Assembly: GCA_937901865.1 (NCBI GenBank)
Contig: CALDID010000325.1
Span: 1 to 23,830 of the forward strand
Direction: 5' to 3'
Origin: an uncultured Treponema sp.
GTDB taxonomy: Bacteria > Spirochaetota > Spirochaetia > Treponematales > Treponemataceae
Length of the DNA: 23,830 nt
The notes under the pieces were generated by a model. That model did not search any database. It was not told where the DNA came from and saw nothing but the letters and a program-made list of their open reading frames with translations. Below are positions 7,222 to 14,863 of this stretch, one piece after another (positions within the stretch are counted from its first letter, which is position 1; each line of letters begins with the position of its first letter). The position numbers and the translations under genes were made by a program.

Positions 7222-8772
7222 CTACCAGCTAAAACGGGCGTTTCCATCAACCGCATACAAAGCGAGGATTACGCCCGTAAAGCCGCCCGCGACTTCGCTT
7301 GAGAGGAACTTGGTTTGTCCGCGGAGCAGCTCGATATATTCTCCGCCCGTGTCTTTGGCGAGCAGTTTGTAATAGAGCGCGTCGCTTTCAATGCGGACTT
7401 CCGTCAAAGGCTCATCGTCCAAGATGTCTATCGACTTGCCGAAAACAATGTGTCCGCCGATAACGAGCTTGGAAAAGAGCCTTTTCTTTCCGTCTTCCTT
7501 TCTCACATACACGGCATAGAAATCGTTTTCGGTCAAGTACGCGCTAATGCCTGCTTCCTTCTCGACTTCTGAAATGCACACGTCCATACACGCGCAGTGC
7601 TCCTCCTGCCTCATTCCGACAAAGCTGACGAGCGAGGTAGAGCCGAGAGCCTCTCTGCCGCGAATCACAACTTCTCTTTCGGCGAACTCATAATCTTCGT
7701 AAGCAGGCAGGCGGAGAAACACGGCGCGCTTTCTATCGAGTTCCCACTTCTGCACAGGATAGACGGGTTCTCGGAGTATTTTGCAAGCTCCGTTTTCCAG
7801 CTCCCAAGAGCTTCGCGCCGTGCCGTCAGAACCCACGCTAAACCAGCCGTCAGCCGTTGCAAACACAGGGGAAAGATAGGTTTCGCGACCGAGGTTGTGG
7901 AATGTGAGCCATTGGTCGATTTGTCTGAACGCCAAGTGCAGCATAAACCATTGCCCGTCCGCTCTCTGCACTAAATCGCCGTGTCCCGCGCCTTGAACGA
8001 TGTAGCCGCCGAGATTGCGGTTCGTCAAAATCGGATTGTGCGGGCACGCCTCGTATTCGCCCCAGATGCCGCGACTGCGCAACAGACATTCCATGTGTCC
8101 GTACTCCGTGCCGCCTTCTGCAACCATCAGATAATACCAATCGCCGATGTGATACAAATGCGGAGCTTCGAGATAGCGACCGCCGCAGCCCGCGCTAATT
8201 CGCTTAGCCTTCGTGAGCTGCTTCCCCGTTTCAATGTCTATCTCGCACAAAGAAACGCCCTTGTTTCCGTCGTCGTCTTCGCCGTTCGAGATGAAATATA
8301 CTTTTCCGTCGTCGTCGAACAATAATGACGGGTCGATGCCGCCGCGAGATACTTTCACGGGGTCTGACCATTCGGCAGAATGAATATCGTCCGTCCAAAC
8401 GTAGAAATTGCCGTAGTTGCCAGATACATTCGTTACAACGACGTAGAACCGACCGCGCCGCTCGTCGTAGCGAATTGTGGGAGCAAAGATTCCGCCAGAA
8501 GAAGCGACACCGCGCAAATCGAGCTGCTCTTTTCGCGTCAGGCAATGCCCGATTTGCGTCCAATGCACCAAGTCTTTGCTTTCAAACACGGGAATTGCGG
8601 GGAAGTATTCAAAGCTGCTCGTTACTAAATAAAACGCCCCGTTTGCAGCGCACACGCTCGGGTCGGGGTAGAACCCTCTAATCACAGGATTTACCACCGT
8701 CATAGACGGCTTTGTCAGAGCCACCGTCGCGGACGGGTTTGTCAGAGGTTTGGTCTGTATTCTCGAAGTCAT
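7222..8772 (-). CDS. GH43 beta-xylosidase / alpha-L-arabinofuranosidase
   Basis: 516 residues. The start is ATG 8772, with GGAGAG 6-8 bases upstream on the minus strand; the longer frame to 8841 crosses a terminator. GH43 enzymes are inverting, five-bladed beta-propellers. General base D37 in GFYPDPSV, pKa-modulating D147 in GGIDPSLLFDDDG and general acid E202 in RYLEAPHLY are all present. A C-terminal beta-sandwich (about 315-516, TSLVSFVGMRQ ... LSSEVAGGFTGVILALYA) matches the two-domain xylosidase layout (GH43_11/12-like). No signal peptide, so probably cytoplasmic. Residues 11-26, between the start and VNPVIRGFYPDPS, are encoded by two copies of the triloop hairpin repeat, an apparent in-frame insertion. 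It lies downstream of the secreted GH5 gene, separated by a hairpin with a T-run. Confidence 0.92.
   Translation of the reverse strand: MTSRIQTKPLTNPSATVALTKPSMTVVNPVIRGFYPDPSVCAANGAFYLVTSSFEYFPAIPVFESKDLVHWTQIGHCLTRKEQLDLRGVASSGGIFAPTIRYDERRGRFYVVVTNVSGNYGNFYVWTDDIHSAEWSDPVKVSRGGIDPSLLFDDDGKVYFISNGEDDDGNKGVSLCEIDIETGKQLTKAKRISAGCGGRYLEAPHLYHIGDWYYLMVAEGGTEYGHMECLLRSRGIWGEYEACPHNPILTNRNLGGYIVQGAGHGDLVQRADGQWFMLHLAFRQIDQWLTFHNLGRETYLSPVFATADGWFSVGSDGTARSSWELENGACKILREPVYPVQKWELDRKRAVFLRLPAYEDYEFAEREVVIRGREALGSTSLVSFVGMRQEEHCACMDVCISEVEKEAGISAYLTENDFYAVYVRKEDGKKRLFSKLVIGGHIVFGKSIDILDDEPLTEVRIESDALYYKLLAKDTGGEYIELLRGQTKFLSSEVAGGFTGVILALYAVDGNARFSW
8697..8736 (-). repeat. Two triloop hairpin repeats inside the GH43 coding sequence
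   Basis: On the plus strand, CCGTC-ATA-GACGG (8697-8709) and CCGTC-GCG-GACGG (8724-8736) each have a 5-bp stem and 3-nt loop, and each is followed by TTTGTCAGAG. They lie in frame in the GH43 N-terminus and encode the TNPSATVALTKPSMTV stretch. The same unit occurs between genes elsewhere in the window. Confidence 0.75.
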
Positions 8773-8798
8773 ATTTTTCTCTCCATTGAGTTGGGCAT

Positions 8799-8824
8799 AA
8801 AAAACAAGGGAGATGTCTCCCTTG
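8799..8824 (-). terminator. Terminator or attenuator between GH5 and GH43
   Basis: CAAGGGAGA and TCTCCCTTG (8805-8824) form a near-perfect palindrome; on the minus strand it is followed by six T (8804-8799). It lies 20 bases after the GH5 stop and only 26 bases before the GH43 start codon. Confidence 0.75.
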
Positions 8825-8844
8825 CCTGTAAACGCGCTCAAAAA

Positions 8845-10689
8845 CTATTCTGCTTTCGGTGCGACGAAATCGAATTCGATAACGAGCGATTTCATATCGG
8901 TAAAGATTTTGTTGCTACGGTCTACCAGTTTCGCGCCTAAGTCTTCTTTGTTTCCGTCGATTGTGCGCGCGTCATCAAGAGAAATACTTGTAACCCATTC
9001 GTTATAGATATTTACTCTCATACAGTTGCCGTCGTCGCTCGTCGTGTAAGGCTTCTTCTCGAGCGGCACATCTTCGCCGTTTACCTTAATAGACTTGATG
9101 TCAATGACGTAGCCTGGGAAAAGAGTTTCGCCGTTCATAATGCCGAGCGCACAGAACGAAAATCCAGAAGCCTCGCCTGTGTCGCTGAAATCAAGCGCGA
9201 CCTTGTAGCTTCCCTCGCCTGTAATCTCCGCGTCGATAGTCTTCAAGCCCTTTGCCTTGCTGTCTGGGTCGTATTTGTCGCCGATAGAATACGTTACGCC
9301 CCACGTCTTTGAGGCATACATAATCCACGCAATCGCGCTGTTTCCGCTCGCGGCAAGCTCTGCCAAAGGGTTATCCTCGAATCGTTCTGGCGCGGCGGCA
9401 ACGTGGGCGGCAATGCTTTCTTTTGCTTTTTCCACGACCTTTGCATAATCTTTTCCCTCTTTCTTGAGAGAACGAGAAGCGTACAAGTTCTTGAACTCTT
9501 TATCCTTGAAGCCATTGCTGCGGCGAATGTAGAAATCGCTGCAATCCCACAAAAGAGGGCAGTAATTATACATATCCGCATTGTCAAGCACGTTGGAAAG
9601 CCATTCGATTGCGCTCGTCCGCTTGCCGCCGTTCTCGCCGTCCTTGAGCGGAAGAGCGGCATACTCTCCGATAATAACGCCGATGCCTTTTTCCGTGAAC
9701 TTCGTGAGTTTCTTGAAGCTCTCAGAGCTTGCCGCGTAATCCTTTTGCGTTCCCCACAAATCAGCCGCACCCATACAGAACGGGCTTGGGTCGTAATAAT
9801 GCACGCTCACGAGAAGTCGGTTCGCAGCGGTGTCGCTCGGGATTTTGTAGCGGTCGTCGCAGGTTTGCGCAATGTTCGTATTGTAGCCAGGGAGAAGCAA
9901 GAAGCGATGAGCGTTGTTTCCGCCCGTTGAGCGCACGATGTCTACAAACATCTGATTGAGTTCGTTCGTAACTTCATACAGCTCCTCGTCCGTCAATACG
10001 CCAGAGTCCGTGCAAGTGCGAGCGTCGTTTAAAGCAGGTCCGTGCTCCTCGTTTCCGCCCTCAAAGATGAGCTTTTCGGAATAATTCCTAAAGCGCACGG
10101 CGAGCTGTGTCCACATCGCTTTGTACAATTCGCGCGCACTCTCGCGGATTTCCTCTCGCTCAGAGCCGAACATTCCCCACCAAGAGCCGTCCCAGTGGTC
10201 GTTTACGATGACATACAGCCCTGCCTTGAGCGCGTAATTGATGACGGTTTCCACACGGTCGATATAAGCCGTATTGATAACGTAGTTTCCGTGTTCAAAG
10301 TCCGTCGCATTCATCCACGCCACAGGAATACGCACGCAGTCGAAACCCGATTTCTTGTAGCTTTTCATCAAGGCTTGCGTTGTTACAGGCTGACCCCACA
10401 GCGTTTCGTAGCTTTCTGGCGTATCTTTTGTGCCTTTTTCCGCGCCGCGCCACGCTTCAAGCGTGTTTCCGAGGTTAATGCCGTTGCCCATAGCGCGAGT
10501 GAGTTCAAGCGCAGTCATTTTCGTGTCCATACTTTGCGGAGAAGTAACGATTTTGCTTGACGTATCGGGAATTGCGACGTGCTTCGACGGCTCAATCTCC
10601 GAGCCGATGAGTTCGCTTTTAAGCGCATAGCTTGAGCCGAGAGCAATCAAACCGCACACCGCCGCGGTTAATAGTGATTTTACATTCAT
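8845..10689 (-). CDS. Secreted GH5 endoglucanase with C-terminal beta-rich module
   Basis: 614 residues from ATG 10689, with AGGAG 7-9 bases upstream. Signal peptide MNVKSLLTAAVCGLIALGSSYA with a likely cleavage after SYA; no lipobox, so periplasmic or secreted. Residues about 60-440 are a GH5 barrel: GNGINLGNTLEAW, YETLWGQPVTT, CVRIPVAWM, acid/base E214 in FEGGNEEHG and nucleophile E342 in VIIGEY. The usual N-E-P after the acid/base is N-E-E, and HHD is replaced by DHWD. Residues about 460-614 form a second domain (AWIMYASKTWGVTYSIGD ... GEGSYKVALDFSDT), which looks like a carbohydrate-binding beta-sandwich; I cannot name its family. It could attack xyloglucan, mixed-linkage glucan or cellulose. 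It precedes GH43 on the same strand, with an attenuator-like hairpin between. Confidence 0.88.
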   Translation of the reverse strand: MNVKSLLTAAVCGLIALGSSYALKSELIGSEIEPSKHVAIPDTSSKIVTSPQSMDTKMTALELTRAMGNGINLGNTLEAWRGAEKGTKDTPESYETLWGQPVTTQALMKSYKKSGFDCVRIPVAWMNATDFEHGNYVINTAYIDRVETVINYALKAGLYVIVNDHWDGSWWGMFGSEREEIRESARELYKAMWTQLAVRFRNYSEKLIFEGGNEEHGPALNDARTCTDSGVLTDEELYEVTNELNQMFVDIVRSTGGNNAHRFLLLPGYNTNIAQTCDDRYKIPSDTAANRLLVSVHYYDPSPFCMGAADLWGTQKDYAASSESFKKLTKFTEKGIGVIIGEYAALPLKDGENGGKRTSAIEWLSNVLDNADMYNYCPLLWDCSDFYIRRSNGFKDKEFKNLYASRSLKKEGKDYAKVVEKAKESIAAHVAAAPERFEDNPLAELAASGNSAIAWIMYASKTWGVTYSIGDKYDPDSKAKGLKTIDAEITGEGSYKVALDFSDTGEASGFSFCALGIMNGETLFPGYVIDIKSIKVNGEDVPLEKKPYTTSDDGNCMRVNIYNEWVTSISLDDARTIDGNKEDLGAKLVDRSNKIFTDMKSLVIEFDFVAPKAE

Positions 10690-10800
10690 AAAGACACTCC
10701 TTTGAAAGTAGATTACTAAATGATAAAGCGGCGAGGCTCAAAAAGAAACTGTGATTTTTAGCTATTTATACCCCAAAATTCAGGCAGTCTTTTTCTGCAT

Positions 10801-10845
10801 AAACAAAACAAGCTCCCGCTTCACCACGAAACAAGAGCTTGCTTT
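10801..10845 (-). terminator. Terminator after the SDR gene
   Basis: CAAGCTC (10809-10815) pairs with GAGCTTG (10835-10841); on the minus strand the stem is followed by TTTTGTTT. It lies about 30 bases after the SDR stop codon. The remainder of 10690-10800 holds the GH5 leader (AT-rich, TATAAAT near 10767 on the minus strand as a possible -10) and nothing else I can support. Confidence 0.65.
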
Positions 10846-10873
10846 TGAATTATGCTAGAAGAAAGATTTTGCC

Positions 10874-11647
10874 TTACATAGACGTGTAGCCGCCGTCAAC
10901 AGGGAGAATAACGCCCGTAACGTAGCTTGACGCTTTGCTTGAAAGGAAGATAGCCGCGGTGTCGAGTTCGCCTTCGTTTCCGTAGCGAGAAAGAGGAATC
11001 ATCGTCTTTGCGTTCTGCTGGAAGAAGTCAGAGTCGAGCGTTTCTTTGGTCAAAGGGCTGTAGAAGTAGCCTGGACAAATTGCGTTGACCGTGATGTTGT
11101 ATTTTCCCCATTCCGCCGCAAGTCCGCGCGTTAAGTTGACAACACCGCCCTTTGCCGCGTGATACGGAGAGCAAGGCGCAACTTTATTTCCGACCAAGCC
11201 GTACATCGACGCGATATTGATAATGCGCCCGTACTTTGCGCCAATCATCGCTTTCTTTGCAACCGCACGCGCCATTTTAAACGTACCGCCGAGGTCAACG
11301 TTGAGTTCTCCGTTAAACTGCTCGTCCGTAATGTCCTCGGCAGGAGCAACCGCGCCAGTGCCTGCGTTGTTGATGAGTATGTCGATTCTGCCGAACTTCG
11401 CGACGATTTCGTCCACAACGGCGTTCACACGCTCCGTGTCGGTGATGTCGCATTGAAGAGCGAGCGTTTCCACTCCATAGGTATCAGCGATTTCAGCAGC
11501 AACCGCATCGATTTTCTCTTTGCGGCGAGCAATCGCAACAATCTTTGCGCCCTGATTCGCCAGAGCTTTCGCCATCTGCACGCCAAGCCCCGTAGAACAG
11601 CCCGTAACGACCGCAACTTGACCCGTTAAATCAAAATACTTTTCCAT
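10874..11647 (-). CDS. Short-chain dehydrogenase/reductase, gluconate 5-dehydrogenase-like
   Basis: 257 residues, ATG 11647 with GGAGG 8-9 bases upstream. Classical SDR: cofactor motif TGCSTGLG at 15-22, NNAG at 93-96, catalytic S147, Y162 and K166 (YHAAK), and ICPGYFYSPLT after the active site. The start EKYFDLTGQVAVVTG and the end SSYVTGVILPVDGGYTSM resemble gluconate 5-dehydrogenase and the KduD group, which interconvert keto- and hydroxy-sugar acids with NAD(P)H. 3-oxoacyl-ACP reductase is less likely without fatty-acid neighbours. Being next to a polysaccharide locus suggests sugar-acid metabolism, but the gene has its own leader and terminator. GGATAT-N7-ATATCC in that leader (11690-11708) could be an operator. 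Confidence 0.85.
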   Translation of the reverse strand: MEKYFDLTGQVAVVTGCSTGLGVQMAKALANQGAKIVAIARRKEKIDAVAAEIADTYGVETLALQCDITDTERVNAVVDEIVAKFGRIDILINNAGTGAVAPAEDITDEQFNGELNVDLGGTFKMARAVAKKAMIGAKYGRIINIASMYGLVGNKVAPCSPYHAAKGGVVNLTRGLAAEWGKYNITVNAICPGYFYSPLTKETLDSDFFQQNAKTMIPLSRYGNEGELDTAAIFLSSKASSYVTGVILPVDGGYTSM

Positions 11648-11844
11648 AGTGCAACACCTCCGACCGCCGATAGCGGATTTTAAGATGCGGATATTTTTCC
11701 CATATCCTTACCATAGAGAGTAACACACGACCCGCCCGTTTTCAACTGCCACAGACAGCTTTGTAATAAGGAAATCTGCCTATTGAAAAAAATAGCCAAT
11801 ATTTCCCAAAGCCTGTGCTCTTACAAGACAGTCTATAGCTGTTG
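11648..11844 (-). other. Intergenic region with degenerate hairpin repeats
   Basis: Holds the SDR leader on the minus strand and, further up, two degenerate triloop units: CTGCC-ACA-GACAG with CTTTGTAA (11748-11767, plus strand) and CAGCT-ATA-GACTG with TCTTGTAA directly after the hisB stop codon (minus strand, about 11823-11844). No gene is seen. Confidence 0.45.
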
Positions 11845-12462
11845 TTACACAATCACGCCTTTTGTGCTGGGGATTGAACCGCGTCGCCGCTCGTCAATCT
11901 CGACCGCAGAGCGCATTGCTCTCGCCGCCGCCTTGAACAGCCCCTCCATCTTGTGATGGTCGCTTCGTCCGCGCAGGGTATCGAGATGCAGATTACAGCG
12001 CGCGCCTTGCACAAACCCGTTCCAAAAATCGTCGAAGCAATCTGTTTGGAATGTGCCGCTTTTGCCGTCCTGAGCAATACTCACAAGCGGAATCCCCGTC
12101 AGCTCGGCATTGCACACGAGAAACGGTCTGCCGCCGAAATCCACCGCCGCACGCAAAAGAGCCTCGTCCATCGGATAGAGAAACGAGCCGCTTCGGAAAA
12201 TCCCTGCGCAGTCGCCCAAGGCTTTCGCAAAGCACTGCCCCAAGACAATCCCTGTGTCTTCAATCGTGTGGTGCTGGTCAACGTGGAGGTCGCCTGCAAT
12301 GCTCCCCGACAAGTCAAACAGCCCGTGCTTGCAAAACGAAGTGAGCAAATGGTCAAAGAAACCGATAGGATTTTTCACGCTGCATTTTCCCTCGCCGTCG
12401 AGATTCAGCGTCAGTTCAATCTGCGTTTCGCCCGTAATGCGCTTAATCGTCGCAGTCCGCAT
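11845..12462 (-). CDS. hisB: Imidazoleglycerol-phosphate dehydratase
   Basis: 205 residues; ATG 12462 with AGGAGG upstream. It catalyses the sixth step of histidine synthesis, converting imidazoleglycerol phosphate to imidazoleacetol phosphate. The two metal-binding motifs of the internal repeat are clear: DLHVDQHHTIEDTGI near 58-72 and the later LDTLRGRSDHHKMEGLFKAAARA near 159-181, plus the N-terminal GFFDHLLTSFCKH. The length suits the single-function enzyme with no HisB-N phosphatase domain. It starts 10 bases after the hisG stop, so the two form an operon; the rest of the histidine pathway is not in this window. A degenerate hairpin repeat follows the stop. Confidence 0.95.
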   Translation of the reverse strand: MRTATIKRITGETQIELTLNLDGEGKCSVKNPIGFFDHLLTSFCKHGLFDLSGSIAGDLHVDQHHTIEDTGIVLGQCFAKALGDCAGIFRSGSFLYPMDEALLRAAVDFGGRPFLVCNAELTGIPLVSIAQDGKSGTFQTDCFDDFWNGFVQGARCNLHLDTLRGRSDHHKMEGLFKAAARAMRSAVEIDERRRGSIPSTKGVIV

Positions 12463-12472
12463 ACCTCGCCTC

Positions 12473-13345
12473 CTAGCACATCACTTTGCGAAGTTCGTAT
12501 TCCACGATGTCCGTCGCGCCCAAATTATGCAATTTCGGAAGTAGCGTCGGCACATCGCCTTTATTCACCGCGATTTTCACCGCATAGCCGTCGCTGTTGT
12601 AAAGCGGGCTGACCGTCGGGCTCTTCATTGACGGCAAAGAAGCGATGAGCGCGTCAAACTTGTCTTTCGCCACGTTCATTTCAAGCATAACCTTGCTTCT
12701 TGCGTTCAAGACGGTTTCAAAGAGCATTTTGAGTTCCATAATCTTCTGCTTCTTGCTCTCGTCCGCCATCGCCTGCTTGCTCGCATACATTCGCGTGGAA
12801 GAAGTCATCAGCGTGTCAACGATTTTGAGGTGATTTGCGTGCAGGCTTGAGCCAGTAGACGTGTTGTCGATAAGAATCTGCGCCAAAGAAGTGTCGGTAT
12901 CTTGCACAAAGCCTTCGCTTGTTCCCCACGTTCTAAAAATCGTGCCGTCAATCTTCTTGTCTTCAACCCACTTGCGCGAAAGCGTCTGATACTCGGTCGC
13001 AATCGTTACTTTGCCTTTGATGAGCGAATCGAAATCCACCGTATCGGGAATTGCCGCCACAATGCGCACGCCGTCGAAGCCCAAATCCATAATCTCTTCA
13101 ACTTCGTTCTCAACGCCGTTTTCGTACACCCAATCTTTGCCCGAAAAGCCCACGTCTGCCTTGCCCTGCGAGAGCAAATAGCTCGTAATCTGCGGCTTTA
13201 CCACCTGAAAGGCGAGGTCTTTTTGGTTCGTAATCGGGAAATAGGTGCGGTCGGGAAGATAAATCGAAATTCCGCAGTCTTTGAGTAAATCATATACGCT
13301 TTCGTAAATGCGCCCTTTTGCCAATAATACTCTGAGTTTATCCAT
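12473..13345 (-). CDS. hisG: ATP phosphoribosyltransferase, long form
   Basis: 290 residues from ATG 13345, chosen because GGAGGA lies 7-8 bases upstream and the family starts MDKLRVLLAKGR. The frame runs on to 13447, but those extra residues are repeat DNA read as protein. HisG joins ATP and PRPP in the first, feedback-controlled step of histidine synthesis. Visible: LAKGRIYES, the GKADVGFSGKDWVYENG substrate region, the PRPP loop at LIDNTSTGSSLHANHLKIVD, and a C-terminal domain (about 215-290, KSPTVSPLYNSDGYAVKIAVNKGD), the ACT-like histidine-binding domain of the long form. It therefore should not need HisZ. hisB follows 10 bases downstream. The promoter must lie in or beyond the repeat array upstream. 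Confidence 0.95.
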   Translation of the reverse strand: MDKLRVLLAKGRIYESVYDLLKDCGISIYLPDRTYFPITNQKDLAFQVVKPQITSYLLSQGKADVGFSGKDWVYENGVENEVEEIMDLGFDGVRIVAAIPDTVDFDSLIKGKVTIATEYQTLSRKWVEDKKIDGTIFRTWGTSEGFVQDTDTSLAQILIDNTSTGSSLHANHLKIVDTLMTSSTRMYASKQAMADESKKQKIMELKMLFETVLNARSKVMLEMNVAKDKFDALIASLPSMKSPTVSPLYNSDGYAVKIAVNKGDVPTLLPKLHNLGATDIVEYELRKVMC

Positions 13346-13360
13346 TGTGTTCCTCCACAG

Positions 13361-13470
13361 CAGCCACAGGCTGTTTTGTAAAGCCACAGGCTGTTTTGTA
13401 AAGCCACAGCCTGTTTTGTAAGACCACTGGCTTTTTCTCTGCCACAAGCCATTCTGTCAGAAAATAGCTT
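13361..13470 (+). repeat. Tandem array of triloop hairpin repeats
   Basis: GCCACAGGCTGTTTTGTAA occurs at 13363-13381 and 13383-13401, and a variant GCCACAGCCTGTTTTGTAA at 13403-13421, giving an exact 20-nt period; two weaker copies follow (CCACTGGCTTTTTCTCT and GCCACAAGCCATTCTGTCAG). The first copy is a full hairpin, CAGCC-ACA-GGCTG at 13361-13373. CACAAGC and GCTTGTG near 13443-13473 also pair. The array fills the space between divergent hisG and the next gene. Inverted tail fragments (AGGCTGTTTTGTAG, minus strand) lie near 13564-13578. Apart from these, 13474-13618 is AT-rich. Confidence 0.75.
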
Positions 13471-13618
13471 GTGTTACTATTAAAGAATACAATACTAGAA
13501 ATCTCTATTTTACTCAACCGCTCTTTTTCTAAAACACCCTTTCGTCCTTACAAAGCCCCCAGTTACTACAAAACAGCCTTTGCTTGTCGATAATATAAAA
13601 AGACAGAGGGGGCATAAT

Positions 13619-14860
13619 ATGTGTACATCAGTAAAGCGACTAATCTCTTTATGTATCGTTCTCGTTAATGTGCTGTGGGTGGGTTCAGCAGAGAATCAGA
13701 CCGAAAAGATTCTTGTCAAGGCGAACGACAAATACACATCGCGGCAATACAAAGAGGCATATGATGAAATCAACAAGGCATTAAAGCTAAACAGCACGCG
13801 CGACTTTATCCCTGTAAATGTGCTGATTTTGGCAGAACCGATTTACTTTTCTTACCTTGAGAAAATAAGAGAAGACAGAGAATACGTCGCATTAGAAGAT
13901 GTAGAAGAAAAGCTGTTTTATTATCCGCAGGTGGAAAGCGGTCGCATTAACGATTTAATTATGGGTATCGTCCGCGAACACGCAGGAAGTCAAGGCGTGC
14001 AAGTGAGCTATTCGGGCAGACAAGCGGCAAACCCTTTCTATGAGCGTACTCTTTCTCGTTTCGTCAATCAGACGCAAAAGCAGAACAAGCAGGGTATGTT
14101 TATTCTAGGCACTCTTTGCGTCGTCGTCGTGTTGTTCTTGACGTTCTTGTTTGCGGTGCTTTTGCTTTGCATTCACACGCTCAAACAACAGCAATCACGC
14201 TACGGCAGAGTGCGAGGAGTTTTGAGCGGTCGCACGATTTATTCTGGAGGAAAAGACACACTCGGAGGCGTAACCGACGTATATGCAATGGGAAAAAATC
14301 TCCTGCCTCCGCCGCGAGAACTTGCCGTGCAGTGCGAAAAACTCGGTTGTAAAATCGATATGATAACAAGCCGCCGCAACAACTCAAAGAACGTAAGCGA
14401 GCTTGTTTATAAAGTCGCTTTCCAGCTCGGAGTACCGCAGGAAGAGGCGATTATATACTTTTGCGCCGCGATGGTGTACGACGCAGGCTTTTTGGATTTG
14501 TCGCCAGATTTGCTCATCTCAAAGAGCCTGTCGGGCGCGGACTGGGACGAAATGAAAAGCCACGTCGAGAAAGCGGCGAAGTTCTTGCGCTTTGTGCCGA
14601 AAGAATACAAGCAGATTTTTATTGACGCGGCAAGCAAGCACCACGAAAATATGGACGGTTCAGGCTATCCGTACGGACTTACAGGCGATTCTATCCCGCT
14701 TGTGGCTCGCCTTATCCACGTCTGCGAAAGTTTTGTTTCGATTATCTCAGTGCGAAACTACCACGAGATTAAAGACAGAGAAAAGGCGATTGAGGAGCTT
14801 GAAGCAAAGAAAGAGCTGTATGACTCCGAGATTGTTTTAGCATTGCGCGAAATCTTGTAA
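13619..14860 (+). CDS. Membrane-anchored, degenerate HD-GYP-like protein
   Basis: 413 residues; ATG 13619 follows GAGGGGG by 5-6 bases and starts a signal or anchor segment (VKRLISLCIVLVNVLWVGSA). Residues 25-155 look extracytoplasmic, with a TPR-like start (ANDKYTSRQYKEAYDEINKALKLN). A transmembrane helix spans about 160-187, followed by a cytoplasmic domain from about 225 to 413. The latter aligns with HD-GYP phosphodiesterases (c-di-GMP hydrolysis): AAMVYDAGFLDLSPDLL for AALLHDIGKIGIPD, SHVEKA, and HHENMDGSGYPYGLTGDSIP. The HD histidine is Y287, the lysine after it is F291, and the late V-x-D-x-F-D is VCESFVS; H315, H341 and H342 remain. It is probably a c-di-GMP sensor or scaffold, or inactive. 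It is a single gene followed by a hairpin repeat. Confidence 0.8.
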   Translation: MCTSVKRLISLCIVLVNVLWVGSAENQTEKILVKANDKYTSRQYKEAYDEINKALKLNSTRDFIPVNVLILAEPIYFSYLEKIREDREYVALEDVEEKLFYYPQVESGRINDLIMGIVREHAGSQGVQVSYSGRQAANPFYERTLSRFVNQTQKQNKQGMFILGTLCVVVVLFLTFLFAVLLLCIHTLKQQQSRYGRVRGVLSGRTIYSGGKDTLGGVTDVYAMGKNLLPPPRELAVQCEKLGCKIDMITSRRNNSKNVSELVYKVAFQLGVPQEEAIIYFCAAMVYDAGFLDLSPDLLISKSLSGADWDEMKSHVEKAAKFLRFVPKEYKQIFIDAASKHHENMDGSGYPYGLTGDSIPLVARLIHVCESFVSIISVRNYHEIKDREKAIEELEAKKELYDSEIVLALREIL

Positions 14861-14863
14861 AAA

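Noticed and set aside
9403..10560. Plus-strand frames opposite the second GH5 gene
   Set aside because: Antisense shadows of a gene with strong GH5 motifs; no ribosome-binding sites.
11953..12612. Plus-strand frame of 219 codons across hisB and hisG
   Set aside because: Crosses two well-supported genes and shows no domain.
13346..13447. N-terminal extension of hisG with repeated aromatic/Lys/Gln residues
   Set aside because: It is the hairpin repeat array read as protein; a good ribosome-binding site and the family start lie at 13345.
13361..13470. CRISPR array
   Set aside because: The 20-nt units abut without unique spacers, and there are no cas genes.
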